Positions 1 to 11,430 of a stretch of DNA of 64,000 nucleotides are shown piece after piece. Every line of letters starts with the position of its first letter. Position 1 is the first letter of the stretch. Below the pieces are notes generated by a model. That model ran no database searches, was not told the DNA's origin, and saw nothing but the letters and a program-made list of their open reading frames with translations. The stretch comes from Maratus speciosus (Eukaryota; Arthropoda; Arachnida; Araneae; Salticidae). The stretch covers positions 447,284,502-447,348,501 of the forward strand of contig OZ010794.1 in the NCBI GenBank assembly GCA_963932465.1. Direction: 5' to 3'. Position numbers and translations under genes: made by a program.

Positions 1-2
1 CT

Positions 3-1775
3 TTCGCAATCCTTGATATTACAACCAATTAAATCCAAAATGTGCTTGCTTATCCAAAAAGTTTCAGAAACACCGGCTTGGAAAAACACATAACAAATCG
101 TGATTTAAGCTATCCAACAGCAGTAGCTTTTATAACAAATACATTAGCTTATCATCTTTGCATTTTCTAACGAGCTTCGCTAACAATATATTATTAGTGT
201 AGCCAGCCACCCAAATTAAAAGAAAACAGGGATTATTTGAGAAGAACTCTTTCAAATGCAATTGACTGAATCTAATCGATTAATTATTAATCATGATTAA
301 AATTAAATCATTAATCAGATGAAAAATTTCGCAATCCTTGATATTACAGGCAATTAAATTCAAAGTGTGCTTGCTTATCCAAAAAGTTTCAGAAACGCCG
401 GTTTAAAAAAACACATTGTACATCGTGCTTTAAGCATCAGTAGCATTTAACATGTTAGTTTATGATCTTTGTATTTTCTAACCATCTTTACTATATTATT
501 AGTGTAGTCAACCAAAGTAAAAATTGACTGAAACTAATTTAATCAATTAATTATTAATCATGATTAAAATTTAATCAATAATCAGGTAAAAGATTTCGCA
601 ATCCTGTATATTATAGCCAATTAAATTCAAAGTGCCCTTGCTTATCCAAAAAGTTCCAGGAACACCGGTTTAGAAAAACACATTATACATCGTGCTTTAA
701 GCCTCAGTAGCATTTAACATGTTAGTTTATGATCTTAATATTTTCTAACCAGCTTTACAATGTTATTAGTGTAGTTACCAAAGTAAAAGAAAACAAGGAT
801 CATTTGCAAATAACTCTTCTAAACAGATTTGGCTGAAACTAATTTAATCAATTAATTATTAATCATGATGAAAAATTTAATCAATAATTAGATAAAAGAT
901 TTCGCAATCCGGTATATTACAGCCAATTAAATTCAAAGTGCCCTTGCTTATCCAAAAAGTTCCAGAAACACCGGTTTAGAAAAACACATTATACATCACG
1001 CTTTAAGCATCAGTAGCATTTAACAGGTTAGTTTATTATCGTAATATTTTCTAACCAACTTTATAATATTATTAGTATATTCACCCAAAGTAAAAGAAAA
1101 CATGGATCATTTGCGAAGAATTTTTCCAAATGCAATTGACTGAAACTAATTTAATCGATTAATTATTAATCATGATTAAAATTTAATTATTAATCAGATA
1201 AAAAATTTCGCAATCCTTGATATTACAGCTTATTAAATTCAAAGTGTGTTTGCTTATCCAAAAAGTTTCAGAAATACCGGTTTCGAAAAACACATCATAC
1301 ACCGTGATTTAAGCTATCCAACAGTATAGTAGATTTTATAACACGTTAAGTTTATCATCTTTGCATTTTTTAACGAGCTTTGCTAACAATATATTATTAG
1401 TGTAAGTCACCCAAAGTAAAAGAAAACAGGGGTCATTTGCGAAGAACTCTTCTAAACAGACTGAAACTAATTTAATTAATTCCTAATTAATCATGATTAA
1501 AATTTAATCAATAATCAGATAAAAGATTTCACAATCCTGTTTATTACAGCCAATTAAGTTCAAAGTGCTCATGCTTATCCAAAAAGTTCCAGAAACACCG
1601 GTTTAAAAAAATACATTATACATCGTGCTTTAAGCATCAGTAGCATTTAACCATGTTAGTTTATTCTTTGTATTTTCTAACCAGCTTTACTAACAATACA
1701 TGATTACTGTAGCCACCCAAAATAAAAGAAAACAGGGATCATTTGCGTAGAACTTTTCTAAACACAATTATTACT
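3..1775. repeat. Tandem repeat, about 300 bp unit, six copies
   Basis: Six diverged copies begin with tttcgcaatcc or a close variant at about 3, 327, 594, 900, 1206 and 1527. Spacing is therefore 265 to 325 bp. Each unit carries the phrase gcttatccaaaaagttcc/tttcag, then a caccggttt block, and ends in a TTAAT-rich block containing ttaatcatgattaa. Length differences come from internal indels. No unit has a coding frame. The array probably continues to the left of the window. It could be a satellite or the internal array of a larger element. Confidence 0.9.
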
Positions 1776-2192
1776 AACAATAGACTATGTTATTTTCTGC
1801 AGGAGATCCGCTTGAACGAAATTTCCCTTCTTGCATGTACACTGTTATTTTTTTGCTGCGTTCTATGAATCACTTCTAATTTCATAAGGAAATGTGTTCC
1901 GAACTTATTACAATTATTTATCTAGATGTTAGAAACATTTAATCTGGAAGCTGTACTGTAAAAAAAAGACAAGCGTTTCTTAATCTACGAAAGTGTAATG
2001 TACCCACGAACGAAAATATACAGTGTGTCCCAAAATGTTTATATTGATTTCATAATTTTCTTACTCTTTAGTAATTGGACTGATTTTGATTTTCTTTTTG
2101 TAGATGTGTTGGACTAATCCTCAAGTTTTACTGGCTGTGCGATATTAATATGCAGGTTCATCACTAGTGGCTGTCTGGTCCGGGACACCTGA

Positions 2193-2547
2193 TCCGTCAG
2201 AAGAAGACAGTCACAAGCTAGTCCTAAACCTATGGGAAGCTTTTTTACCAACATCTCGTTTGAATTTCGACATTTTAGATTTTTTTTTTCTTGCATTTGA
2301 CAGCTGAGGCCAATCTCTACAGTCGCCTCTATTTCCTTTTTCGATTTTGGTTGTAGATATTTTTTATAAAGTTACTTTCACTATTGGAACCGGTTCAGCT
2401 GTCCAATGCAAAATAAATAAATAAATAAATAAATAAATAAATGTCGAAATGCAAACAAGATATTGGCAAAAACAAATAAACAAACAAACAAACAAAAACA
2501 AAACAAAAAACCTCCCCTATAGGTTTGTGACTATCTTCGCCTGACGC
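2193..2547. mobile_element. Foldback MITE, copy 1
   Basis: The two arms pair across an AT-rich centre with an (AAAT)n tract. For example, aacatctcgtttgaatttcg pairs with cgaaatgcaaacaagatatt, and cctatgggaag pairs with the cccctatagg side. The same family recurs at 15727-16140, where the arms are better preserved. It sits inside the mariner-like element and therefore inserted after it. No coding capacity is seen. Confidence 0.7.
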
Positions 2548-2604
2548 AACAGGAGCCGTAATCAGAAAACATGATGGCTTCTACAAGAAAAGGCACAGTG
2601 TGTT

Positions 2605-2805
2605 GTGTGGCTGGCTGACACCAAATCACCGAAAACGGTGCAACGGCAGTTTCAAATTCGCTATGGAAAACAGCCACCAGATGTGAAGTTGATAAAATCT
2701 TGGATGCAAAAGTTTTTACTAACAGGCACAGTCGAAAAGAGTCGGAGACTGCAGGTTGGACTGGACATGTTGCGTGTGACTTGCGCAGTTTATATAGACT
2801 CTTAA
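2605..2805 (+). pseudogene. Mariner-type helix-turn-helix (DUF4817-like) fragment
   Basis: The translated stretch contains TKSPKTVQRQFQIRYGKQPP followed by a W-x(2)-KF-x(2)-TGTVEK pattern. This is the layout of the N-terminal helix-turn-helix domain (VQR-F-YG-PP ... TG-V-K) of mariner-related elements, which binds the transposon ends. The first codons lie in a different frame: an ATG at about 2571 followed by an extra A in the run at 2587-2590 suggests a one-base frameshift. The frame ends without any catalytic domain. I recognise the family from memory of this motif, not from a search. Confidence 0.65.
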
Positions 2806-3097
2806 ATAAAACTTGATCAACTTTTGTGTGTCTGTGCCAAATATGATGCTTGTAAGTAAAATAGAAAATTATACGCAATTTAAATCAGGGTAATCATTTT
2901 GGGACAACCTGTAGAATAACCTCTTTCAAGTTACCTGCGATTAGAGCCCTACACAGGTTGGATTGCGCCCGACCCGAAATCGCAAATTCCATTTTAAGTC
3001 AACCCGCCACCCGACCCGGACCTGACAAAAAAAAAAAAATTCTTCGACCCGCAATCCGACCCGAACCCGCAAAAATAATTTTCGGCAACCCACAAAC

Positions 3098-4065
3098 CAA
3101 GGGCGGATCCAGCTCACCATTTAGAGGGAGGTCATGGATTTCCTTTTTTGGGGTAGGAGGGGATCACATCTCTTTATGAGAATTTTTTATATTGAAAGTT
3201 ATTCCCACTTCCAAACTAACTACTTTTCTGACGCGAAGTCATTTTCATTCGTAAATACAAAAAAATTGCGTTAATATTCGTAAAAATATAAAATTAACCG
3301 ATTTTGTTCAGATACCAAGAAACTAAAGGTTCCCCATTTTCTTATAAATGCAAAGATTCATTCAGAAAATGTTGTCAAATTTAGCACTTTTAGCCAAGTT
3401 TTGCGAGTTGACAGCCACAGAAATGTCGTCCCAACGGAATAATTGGCTGTCACTTCCAAACATTCAGTTTAAAAAGTCTAACAATTGTCAACGATTAAAT
3501 ATGGCAAAAATATGTATTCAATTTTAGAGATAACAAAACCGCATACATTGGCAGCAATATGATTCTATTAGTGTCATAAAAATTGCAGGTGTAGCCTCTT
3601 CTTTCAGATCACAGTATTAAATAGTTTTTTCAATCGAACTTATACCTTTGGAATGGATCCTTTTCTTCTGATGGACTGATGGCTTTCATTATTATGAAAC
3701 AGCCATTATAAATGAAGTGTTAGGTGAAGATGAAAGAGCAGCCGTAAAAAGTTAGAACTTTGACCACTAACTTTTTACTTCTTTTAAACTTTCTCTTAAC
3801 TCTTTTTAACTTTCACTAACTTTTTACTTTTTGCTGTTTCATCTTCACCTAACACTTCACTTATAATGGATGTTTCATAATAATGGAAGCCATCAGTCCA
3901 ACGGAAGAAAATAACTCGGTTAAAGCGGAAATTCGGTTAAGCGGGACTTGGATAATCGGGACTCTACTGTGTATTTAATTTTTAAAAATGATCTTTAGAA
4001 TATTTTTTTTTTGTGTTCAGAGAGTGGTCATGACCCACGTGACCTCCCCCTTGGATCCGCTATTG
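3098..4065. mobile_element. hAT-type MITE nested in the GC-rich element
   Basis: The ends caagggcggatcc and, inverted, caatagcggatcc are flanked by a perfect 8-bp duplication CCACAAAC (3090-3097 and 4066-4073). The interior has a foldback part at about 3664-3900, whose arms share tgatggactgatggctttc and its inverse. Next to it is a block, ttaagcgggacttggataat (about 3936-3955), that looks like a pogo-type end. A second copy in the opposite orientation enters the window at 63747. No transposase is present. Confidence 0.88.
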
Positions 4066-4259
4066 CCACAAACTGACCCGAACCTGAAGTATTTCAATCC
4101 ACATCCAACCCGAGCCCGCAAAATTTCGATCCGCAACTCGATCCGAACCCGCAATGAAAGGAAAGTAAATCAGGTTTTAATTACCGTTATGAAAAATAAT
4201 CCAACAACTGCATCTCTAATATCCTTTTTATGTTTTACATAGAAGAATGAACAAATATA

Positions 4260-4851
4260 CAGAGTGTTTCATAAAAAATGGGCAAAATTTTAAGAGGGCA
4301 TAGCACACATCCAAACAAACAACTTTCATCAAAGAATGCATGGTCGGAAATAAAACGCAAAGGTGCTGGCGCATTTGGGAACTTAATCCATGCAAACGTT
4401 AAAGCTGCTTTCCTGTTGCGAGTTATCGGGAGAAGAACGACACTAATAGAATTCAAATGTGATCCAGGGAGGAAAAACGCGTATGCAAAATTTCGGCTCG
4501 ATTAATACATAAAAGCCGCTTTCCCGAGTGTGCAAGTGTCAATCGCGGTAGGAACGTATCGGAAGATGTTGTCCGTCACTAATAGGGAAAAGGCTGATAT
4601 GCATTTTATTTACCGAACTGCAAATGGAAATGGCTCAGAGGCTCAACGATTGTACGGAGAGCGGTTTCCTAGTTTGCTTTTGTCACTTAATCGTTCTTTG
4701 AGTGTTTTTGCCTCGTCTGACAACATTACCTTCGGCGCCGTCTAGCACGTTTGCGTTTTAATCCCGACCATGCATTCTTTGATGAAAGTTGTTTGTTTGG
4801 ATGTGTACTATCACCTCTTAAAGTTTTGCCCATCTTTTATGAAACACCCTG
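4260..4851. mobile_element. Mariner-type MITE with TA duplication
   Basis: The inverted ends read cagagtgtttcataaaa and cagggtgtttcataaaa and extend inward over more than 90 bp (tgggcaaaactttaagaggtga, then the block around gaatgcatggtcgg). TA flanks both ends (4258-4259, 4852-4853). The small open frames inside are by-products of the inverted arms. It interrupts the first copy of the GC-rich repeat unit, whose second copy at 6060-6075 is uninterrupted at the same place. Confidence 0.85.
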
Positions 4852-5039
4852 TATATTCTTTAATATTCAACTATAGCAAAACCTCTGAATAGCGGACACC
4901 TCGGGATCGTTGAATAGAACCAAACATCAGGTCCGGTTATACCGACTTTAGTTTTTTCGGCTCGGAATGAATCTAATTTCTTTCTGCAGGTCGAGTTCAG
5001 ACTTTGGTTCACATTAACAGACATCTCTCTTTTAACTTT

Positions 5040-5480
5040 CTTTTCTCTCTTAATGAATCAAATCTGTGTGACCGTGTGTCTGTGCGTCCTCTTTATGTCA
5101 GTGAAAAGTGTATGAAGTTATGCATACAACAACTTAGTATGCTTCCGCCTTAAGTGAACGGTGTGATAGCCCGCCCTTTTGTGCCATTTGCCATATTGAA
5201 TCATCGGAAAGCGTACAAAGCTAGGCATAGAATTGAACAAAACTTCATATATATGTTTTTGGCTATGGCCGTCAGGTCCCAGTTGAAATTGGGGATATTC
5301 CGCCGGAAGAGGACGCTGTGATAGCGATTTTTGTGTCATTTTCCATATTGTATCATCGAAAAATGTACGATGCTATGTATAGAATTGAACCAAACTTCAT
5401 ATATATGTTTTTGGCTACAGCCGTCAGATTCCAATTGAAAATGGGGATATTCCTGCATAAGGGGGCGCTGTGTTAACGAT
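5040..5480 (-). repeat. Reverse-strand fragment of the 150-bp tandem family
   Basis: Two to three degenerate units contain tatgtttttggcta, ggggatattccg and ggcgctgtg. They are the reverse complement of the units found at 57100-58310 (tagccaaaaac, cagcgcccc). It begins beside a gtgaccgtgtgtctgtgcg stretch that resembles the GACA-rich edge of the 58 kb copy. Confidence 0.65.
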
Positions 5481-6097
5481 TTTGTCGATTTTTTTGCAGT
5501 TTATGTGAAATATTTATGAATATTTTTCTTCGAAATGTATATTTAGATGTAATTTCATAACCCGAGGTTAGTATACAATTTTTGTGAAAATCGGCATGAA
5601 GTCGTCATTCAGCGCTGTAAGGTGCTGAATTTAGGTGCAATCAGCCAGGGACTGAATACAGAAATTTAGATTTCGTCACTTAAAAAAAATAATAATAACA
5701 CAATTGTCGTAAATGGCTTTTGATATGACGCATAAAAACATTTGAAACAGTTTTTCAATTTTAACCAGAGTATTTTAAGTAGAGTCCTCTGGGGGTCGAA
5801 CTCGAAAATTCCATTTGAGGTCAACCCGCAACCACCCCCGAACTCGACAAAAAAAAAATTTCCTCGACCCGCAACCTGGCAAAATAATTTTCGGCGACGA
5901 GCAACCCGACATATTTCAACCCACACTTGACCCGAACCTGAAATATTTTAACCCTCAACCCGACCCGGAGCCGAAATGAAATGAAAGTAAATTATGTTAT
6001 AATGCAATTATGAAAAGTAATCTACAATCATATCTCTAATACCAATTTTACGTTTTATGTAGATAAATGGACAAATCTATATTCTTCTATTCGTATA

Positions 6098-6645
6098 TAG
6101 TAAAACCTCTGAAAAGCGGACACCGCGGGATCGTTGAATAGATTTCATCATCGGGTCGGGTTGTCCTTAACTCGAATTTTCTTTCTGCGGGTCGGGTTCA
6201 CCCTAGAATATTTCTTGCGGGTCATATTTAGGTTTTTTGCAAGTCGGTTGTTAGGATTTTCACAAAAAGTTTGAGCAGGACTATGTTTCGGATAAAAATA
6301 AATACATATTTGAATATCAATGAGTATGTATTCAATTTACTGCATTAGAAATAAAATGTATTTAAGAAATGGGATCATGGATTTTTCTTTCTTTAAGAAC
6401 CATTTTTTCATGCCTCGGAATATAAAAAATAATACCATCGTATTGTTTTTGATACGCACAAAAATGTATGTATCGTATTTATGATAGTTCATGCACACAT
6501 ACGCATGTTAAGCGTTTGTAGATTAGGAGATGTCCACTATTCAGTGGTATAAGCGTACGAATAGAATAAGTGTTAGGAATTGAAAAAGTGTTCGCTAAAT
6601 AGAGGAGTCCGCTTTTCGGAAGTGTCCATTATGTATGTCTTATAG
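6098..6645. mobile_element. Degenerate pogo/Tigger-like MITE
   Basis: The left end tatagtaaaacctctgaaaa leads to gcggacacc. The right half contains the matching agcggactcctctatttagc word and a tatagtata end in inverse order. A second left-end fragment (caaaacctctgaatagcgg) occurs at 4877. The ends are worn and no target duplication can be claimed. Confidence 0.4.
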
Positions 6646-6889
6646 TATATAGATTTTTAACTTGAAAAAATTATCTTGGACATTATTTTGAAAAATCGAA
6701 TCAACCCGACCCCGACCCGCAAGAATCAAAACCCAACCCGAAACAAATAATAGTCAACCCGATCCGAATCCGACTCACAGTAAAAAAGTAGAAGTCAACC
6801 CGAACCGCAAGGAAAAATATATAGAGCAATACAGATCCGACCGGACCACGGGTAAAAGCAGACAACCCGACCCGATGCAGGACTCTAAA

Positions 6890-8227
6890 CTATACCCCTA
6901 AAACTAACCGTTAGGAAATTATGGCTGTCAGACAACGATAAGAAAGGGCACCCTGTATATTTCATTTTATTCTAACTAAAAGAAAATACAGCCATTGATT
7001 TAAAAAAGAATACTGATTTTATATTTACTTTTACTTGAATTATAATAAAAGCACGGCCATTGTTTTCCTGTTGAAATTGCCAATAAATCTCTTAACTCAT
7101 AAAGGTTAATCATCTATAAAAGATAATATCTATGTTGAGAAAGAAATCTTACTCACATAAACCTCTTGGTCTTTTTTCAAAAAGTTTTTCCTCCAACAGA
7201 TTTTTCCTTATTCTATTTTGCAACCGCTTGACTTAAACAAAGAGTATTTTTTTCAATTCTTGAAGGAAGAGTTTTCGAAGAATCCAGTAACAACAGAGGG
7301 AAAAATGAAAAGTTGAAAAGTAACGTGTTTGATGGACAAAAGAAGTTCATTTTGTAGGTTAAACTGTCTTTGAGTCAAAAGTTGAAAATCGGAAGAAATG
7401 TGATTTTCTATTTTCGGAATCGGTTAAATTAAAGCCGTTAACGCTACAAATAATCAAATGTGTCACAATTCTATTTACCATTTTTATGATTCATTATTCC
7501 TGGTTTTTTAAAAACATTTTCCAACGTAGATGAAAAGTGTTTACTATTCCATTTTTATTTATTTATTTGTTAAATTCTTCCAGGAAGACTTTGCTAGAAT
7601 CCAGTAACAAGCAAAAAATAAAGTGTAAAGTAGAAAACAAATGTGCTTAGACAACGAATTTAATTTAGGTTAACCCTTTATGTACTGAATTATGAATTCA
7701 TGAAAATTTTATCGTCTAAAGCATTTTTCGTGAATTTTTGAAGCTACATTAGAAGATATCATTTAATAAATTTTAGAAGGACTGAAGGATTTAGAAGGAT
7801 TAATTAAATTTGAATTTATAGGGATTTTGTGCAATATTTATAACCTAACTCAAATCTTTTATTTTAAATATTTTTCTTAGTATTTCATAGAATTAGTAGA
7901 TGTACAAATATAACGATCCTACAATAGAAATATAAAAGTATTTCCGAATTGAAAAATTACCCCCCCCCCCCCATCCCCCAAACGGCAAGAAAGCATAAAA
8001 GATGCAAAGCCAAAAGAAATCATCCTTTTAAAAATATTTTTGTTTTGTGTAACCAATAATGCTTTTGGAACACGATAAAGTAATGCCTCTATAACTCATT
8101 TTAAACTGTATTACAACTAATCGACGTATTAAATGAATTTTATAATACAAGTTATTTTAAAAGTACTTATCAGTACCGTCAGTAGATAGAGGGTTAAAGT
8201 ATCTTTAAATGAAAGAAGGGCGAAAAA
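6890..8227. other. AT-rich DNA without recognisable genes
   Basis: No coding pattern or tRNA is seen. At 7516-7545 there is a fragment with cattttccaacgtagatgaa and aagtgttt, matching the end of the element family at 35114. A C13 homopolymer lies at 7960-7972. Confidence 0.6.
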
Positions 8228-8444
8228 TCATGCGTCAAGCATAGATTATGAAACACTTTCCAACGCATCCAGAAAATTGCAATGAACCTTCGCCGTTAAT
8301 TAAGGTGAAAGAAGAATGTAAATAAACAGTTTACAAAACATATAACACATTTAAAAATTCAGTTTTAGCAATTTCCTTCCGTAGTCAAAAAAGTAGTCGA
8401 ATTATTTTGTACAGCTCTGAATAAGATCTATAGATTTGCATATA
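8228..8444. repeat. End fragment of the AACACTTTCCAAC element family
   Basis: The sequence tgaaacactttccaacgcat is preceded by a catgcgtcaagcatagatta block. The same pair of blocks recurs at 30123, 54925, 61390 and, inverted, at 62660. The fragment runs up to the MITE at 8445. The family body resumes beyond the later insertions, around 11430-12200. Confidence 0.65.
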
Positions 8445-9219
8445 CAGGCATCCCCCGACATACGTAAGTAATGCATTCCGCAAACTTTTACGTAACTTTA
8501 ATTTTACGTAAGTCGAATTTTTAAATTGGTAAAATTTCGTAAGAAACTGCAATATATATATATATATATATATATGAACTATAAGAACGATGGTAACTTT
8601 TAAAGACTTAGAATTTAGTACAGTATTTTTATTTATGAATATAATATATATATATATATTACTTACACAATATTATTGTATAAATAAAGCATCTTACAGC
8701 AGTATTTATTCGGATATAAACTATGACAGTATGAAAAAATATAAAAACAAACTGAAAGAACACTTTTCAAATAAAAACTGGATTTATAAATTTAACATTG
8801 ATGAATTAATTTAAACAATTTTCGACCTACATCAAACGTTCAGGTGAAGCTAGAAGAATAAATACACCCGTTCCTCTTCATCGAAACTTTAAAATTAGCT
8901 TCGTTCTGGTTCGAATTCAGATAATATAATTTTTACGGTTGAACCCCAGATTTTTTGTCTCATTTTAATTAGATTTGAGCTTGTTTTGTTAAAGATTTGA
9001 TTGTATATCCTAATAAAATATAACTCTCACTAATATATAAAACTATAACTATATATTATGGTTGCGGTTTTTATCTACATTTTATTTATAAAATACTTAA
9101 TCAAAAGTATGCAAATGCATATCAAACGCGCTAATGTGTTCATAAATGTAATTTTCGAGATTTATTACGTAACTGTGAATTTACGTAAGTCGCATAATAC
9201 GTAAGTCGAGGGATGCCTG
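8445..9219. mobile_element. TIR element with TA duplication (pogo/mariner type)
   Basis: The ends caggcatcccccgac and, inverted, caggcatccctcgac are flanked by TA (8443-8444, 9220-9221). Subterminal copies of tacgtaagtcg lie inside both ends and are plausible transposase-binding repeats. A short frame at 8590-8814 is Asn/Lys/Tyr-rich with no recognisable motif. I do not call it a gene. Confidence 0.85.
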
Positions 9220-9314
9220 TATACTTACATAGCATGATAAAATTTAGTTCAATTTGAAAATTCGCATTTAGTAATTTTTGCTAATAGATATAAATGCACT
9301 CGAATGCACTATAT

Positions 9315-10030
9315 CAGGGTCGGCGAACCTATGGCACGCGTGCCACTTTCGGCACGCCAAAGAATAATTTTGGCACGGCGCGGCGTTGATTATGTCTCCT
9401 AAATGAGGATACGGCGATTTTACACAAAATACACGAACTTAGATAATCTGATTAGATTCTAAATTCGATTGCAAATTGAACAATTTTAATCTTATTCAAT
9501 ATGGTTTCGAAAATTTATTAAAGGATATGTTTGAAAACTGTAAAAAAGGAAAGATTATTATCGATGGTAAATTATGACAACTTGAAAATTTATTTTAGAA
9601 TTATTTAAATAAACTGCCTTTTTTTATTTTAATAATTTTTTGTACTATTTATATCTGTCATTTTCGCAAATTTAGAATATAAAAAATCAAACAGAGAGTG
9701 GTTGCCATATAAATTCATTTAGTTTGCATTCTGTTGAAATTAGCCGAACATGAATATGATATTAATTATTTTCATCCAAGATACAAAAATTATGTTTTTA
9801 ATTAATTTCTAAAATATGATTGTTTCTATAATTATTGCAGTGTAATACTTACATGTATGTTACTCATTTTAGAAAATATCCTAATAAGTAATTTTCAAGT
9901 AGTTTTGATTTATTACATTTCAATACACTAAATTAGTTTTTATTAGTTTTTTATTTGGCACGTCAAGGTCAAGTAAAATATTTTTTGAAAAAAAATTGGC
10001 ACGCGACTATAAAAAGGTTCGCCAACTCTG
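9315..10030 (+). mobile_element. hAT MITE, GGCACGCGTGCC family, copy 1
   Basis: The ends cagggtcggcgaacc and, inverted, cagagttggcgaacc are flanked by a perfect 8-bp duplication CACTATAT (9307-9314 and 10031-10038). The left subterminal part carries the palindrome ggcacgcgtgcc and the right one carries ggcacgcga. The interior is AT-rich with no transposase. A second copy lies inverted at 17175-17883. Confidence 0.93.
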
Positions 10031-10138
10031 CACTATATAATATACCCAACAGTATGCACAACATATTAAGCTAAAATTTAATTCAGGTAAAAAAACGTAT
10101 AGTATTATTTTTAACACAGCCATACTGATTTCAGTTAA

Positions 10139-10558
10139 GGCTGTTCTCAAATCCAAAAGGGCAAGTTCCTGACGTAAGTTTTAATTTATTTTTGTTCGAA
10201 AATGCATGAAACTAGCTGGTGTTGTTGTTCAGAAACTATGTCATAGAGCTGTTTTTCCATTTTTTTTGCAAACGCAATAGATCTTTCAGAAAATAATACC
10301 AAAGTGGACCTTTTGAACCGAATTTCCGCACGAAAGTAGAAAAATCACTCAAGAGATGGCGAAAAGCGGGTTTGTCACGTGATCGATATCGCTTATAACT
10401 CAATGGGTAATTGATTAATCGAAAAATGGAAAAAACAGTTCAATTCCAAATCGTTTCCATGGCCAGGCTTTCCAATTTTATATCTTTCCGTTAAAAAATG
10501 AATTTGTAAATGCGTCAGAACGTTTTGCGCTTATTCAGCGGAGTAGTTAAGAACAGCC
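10139..10558. mobile_element. TTAA-flanked MITE
   Basis: The inverted ends ggctgttct lie directly inside TTAA at 10135-10138 and 10559-10562. A TTAA target duplication points to piggyBac-like or Kolobok-like mobilisation. The roughly 420-bp interior contains cacgtgatcgatatcg but no coding frame. Confidence 0.7.
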
Positions 10559-10562
10559 TTAA

Positions 10563-10720
10563 GTTATCATGCGAATTGAATATTTCCAACTGAGCGAAAA
10601 AATGCCCAAGCCGGGAATCGAACCCAGATCCCAGGCTTACATTGCCAATTCTCCACCGTTTAAGCTACATCGGCTGACAACCGGCAAGCATATTTCGCTC
10701 TAATAACCTTATTGGTAATA
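10563..10720 (-). mobile_element. tRNA-derived SINE, copy 1
   Basis: On the minus strand 10674-10604 folds as a 71-nt tRNA-like unit: an A-box-like gtagcttaaacgg, an anticodon-loop-like aatgtaa, a B box gggttcgattcc, and a gcttgggc acceptor strand. The conserved flank on both sides (gttggaaatattcaattcg downstream, aatatgcttgccggttgtc upstream) recurs in copies 2 and 3. A dispersed SINE is therefore more likely than a functional tRNA gene. The loop triplet TGT would suit threonine, but this is only suggestive. Confidence 0.75.
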
Positions 10721-10805
10721 AGAATAACATCTGGTGTGTCATGTAGACAGCTCAACAGAATGAACCGCAAGTAAAGGAACGCCATATAAACAATAATAAC
10801 CAGCA

Positions 10806-11160
10806 ATAAGGTTATCTGAGCGAAATATGCTCGCTGGTTGTCAGCCGAGGTAGCTTAACCCATTCGAGACGAGCGTCTTTTACAAAATTTTTAATCTTAT
10901 CACCGGTTTTGAAAAACAGAAATTTTCGGCTATTTGAATCGGGAAAATGCTCGAATTAAATAAGGCAAAATTTACAATAAAAATTTACTGATGAGAATAA
11001 TCGCGGATTCTGAGTACCTGACGCGGCACGTATACCGGTCGCTCGTCCCCAAGGGGTTAAACGGTAAAGAATTGGCAATGTAAACCAAGGATCTGGGTTC
11101 GACTCCCGGCTTGGGCATTTTTTCGCTAATTTGGAAATATTCAATTCGTATGATAACTTA
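10806..11160 (+). mobile_element. tRNA-derived SINE, copy 2, interrupted by a piggyBac-like MITE
   Basis: The tRNA-like part starts near 10844 and ends near 11117. It is split inside its A box at TTAA by the 198-bp MITE at 10859-11056. Removing the MITE and one TTAA gives the same layout as copies 1 and 3. The copy is inverted relative to copy 1. Confidence 0.85.
10859..11056. mobile_element. piggyBac-like MITE, GGGGACGAGCG family, copy 1
   Basis: The ends cccattcgagacgagcg and, inverted, ccccttggggacgagcg lie between TTAA tetranucleotides at 10855-10858 and 11057-11060. A second copy at 31333-31532 has the same internal order (cgtcttttaca, atcaccggtttt, cggtacgtataccggtcgct). Neither encodes a protein. 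Confidence 0.93.
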
Positions 11161-11279
11161 CCAATCAGTATGATTGTGTTAAAAATAATAGTATATCTAC
11201 GTACCCATCGTTTATATGGAGTTCCTTTACTTGAGGTTTATTCTGTTGAGCTGTCTACATCGCAGACCAGATGTTATTA

Positions 11280-11430
11280 ACAATAAGGTTATCTGAGCTG
11301 AATATGCTCGTCGGTTGTCAGCCCAGGTAGCTTAAACGTTAGAGAATCGGCAATGTAAGCCAAGGATCTGGATCCGATTCCCGGATTGGGTATTTTTTCG
11401 CTCGGTTGGAAATATTCATTTCGTAAAAAA
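11280..11430 (+). mobile_element. tRNA-derived SINE, copy 3
   Basis: An uninterrupted 71-nt tRNA-like unit at 11321-11391 has acceptor strands gcccagg and the worn ccggattgggt, an intact tagcttaaacg A-box region and ggatccgattcc as a mutated B box. Upstream ataaggttatctgag and downstream gttggaaatattcat match the other two copies. Confidence 0.78.

Larger units (their letters stand above)
2021..2911 (+). mobile_element. Mariner-like element remnant with TIRs and TA duplication
   Basis: The left end cagtgtgtcccaaaatg and the reverse complement of the right end, caggttgtcccaaaatg, form imperfect terminal inverted repeats. Each is flanked by TA (2019-2020 and 2912-2913), as expected of IS630/Tc1/mariner insertions. 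The interior holds a foldback MITE (about 2193-2547) and a short helix-turn-helix coding remnant (2605-2805). No catalytic DDE/D region is present, so the copy is non-autonomous. Confidence 0.75.
2941..6888. mobile_element. Composite GC-rich-ended element (CCCGACCCG subterminal repeats)
   Basis: The outer ends ttagagccctacacagg and, inverted, ttagagtcctgcatcgg resemble each other. Both lead into clusters of cccgaccc/aacccg words (2965-3090, 4075-4155, 5800-5975, 6700-6875) that contrast with the AT-rich surroundings. The block at 2960-4930 is repeated in the same order at 5790-6150 once its nested insertions are removed, so the element is internally duplicated or two copies lie side by side. 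GC-rich subterminal words are typical of hAT elements. I could not find a clean 8-bp target duplication, so the outer boundaries are uncertain. Confidence 0.5.

Noticed and set aside
8590..8814. 74-codon gene within the MITE at 8445
   Set aside because: Composition is what AT-rich DNA gives by chance and no transposase motif is present.
10604..10674. Functional tRNA gene on the minus strand
   Set aside because: The tRNA-like unit has conserved non-tRNA flanks repeated in two further copies, the acceptor stem of this copy is imperfect, and one sister copy is split. A SINE head explains it better.
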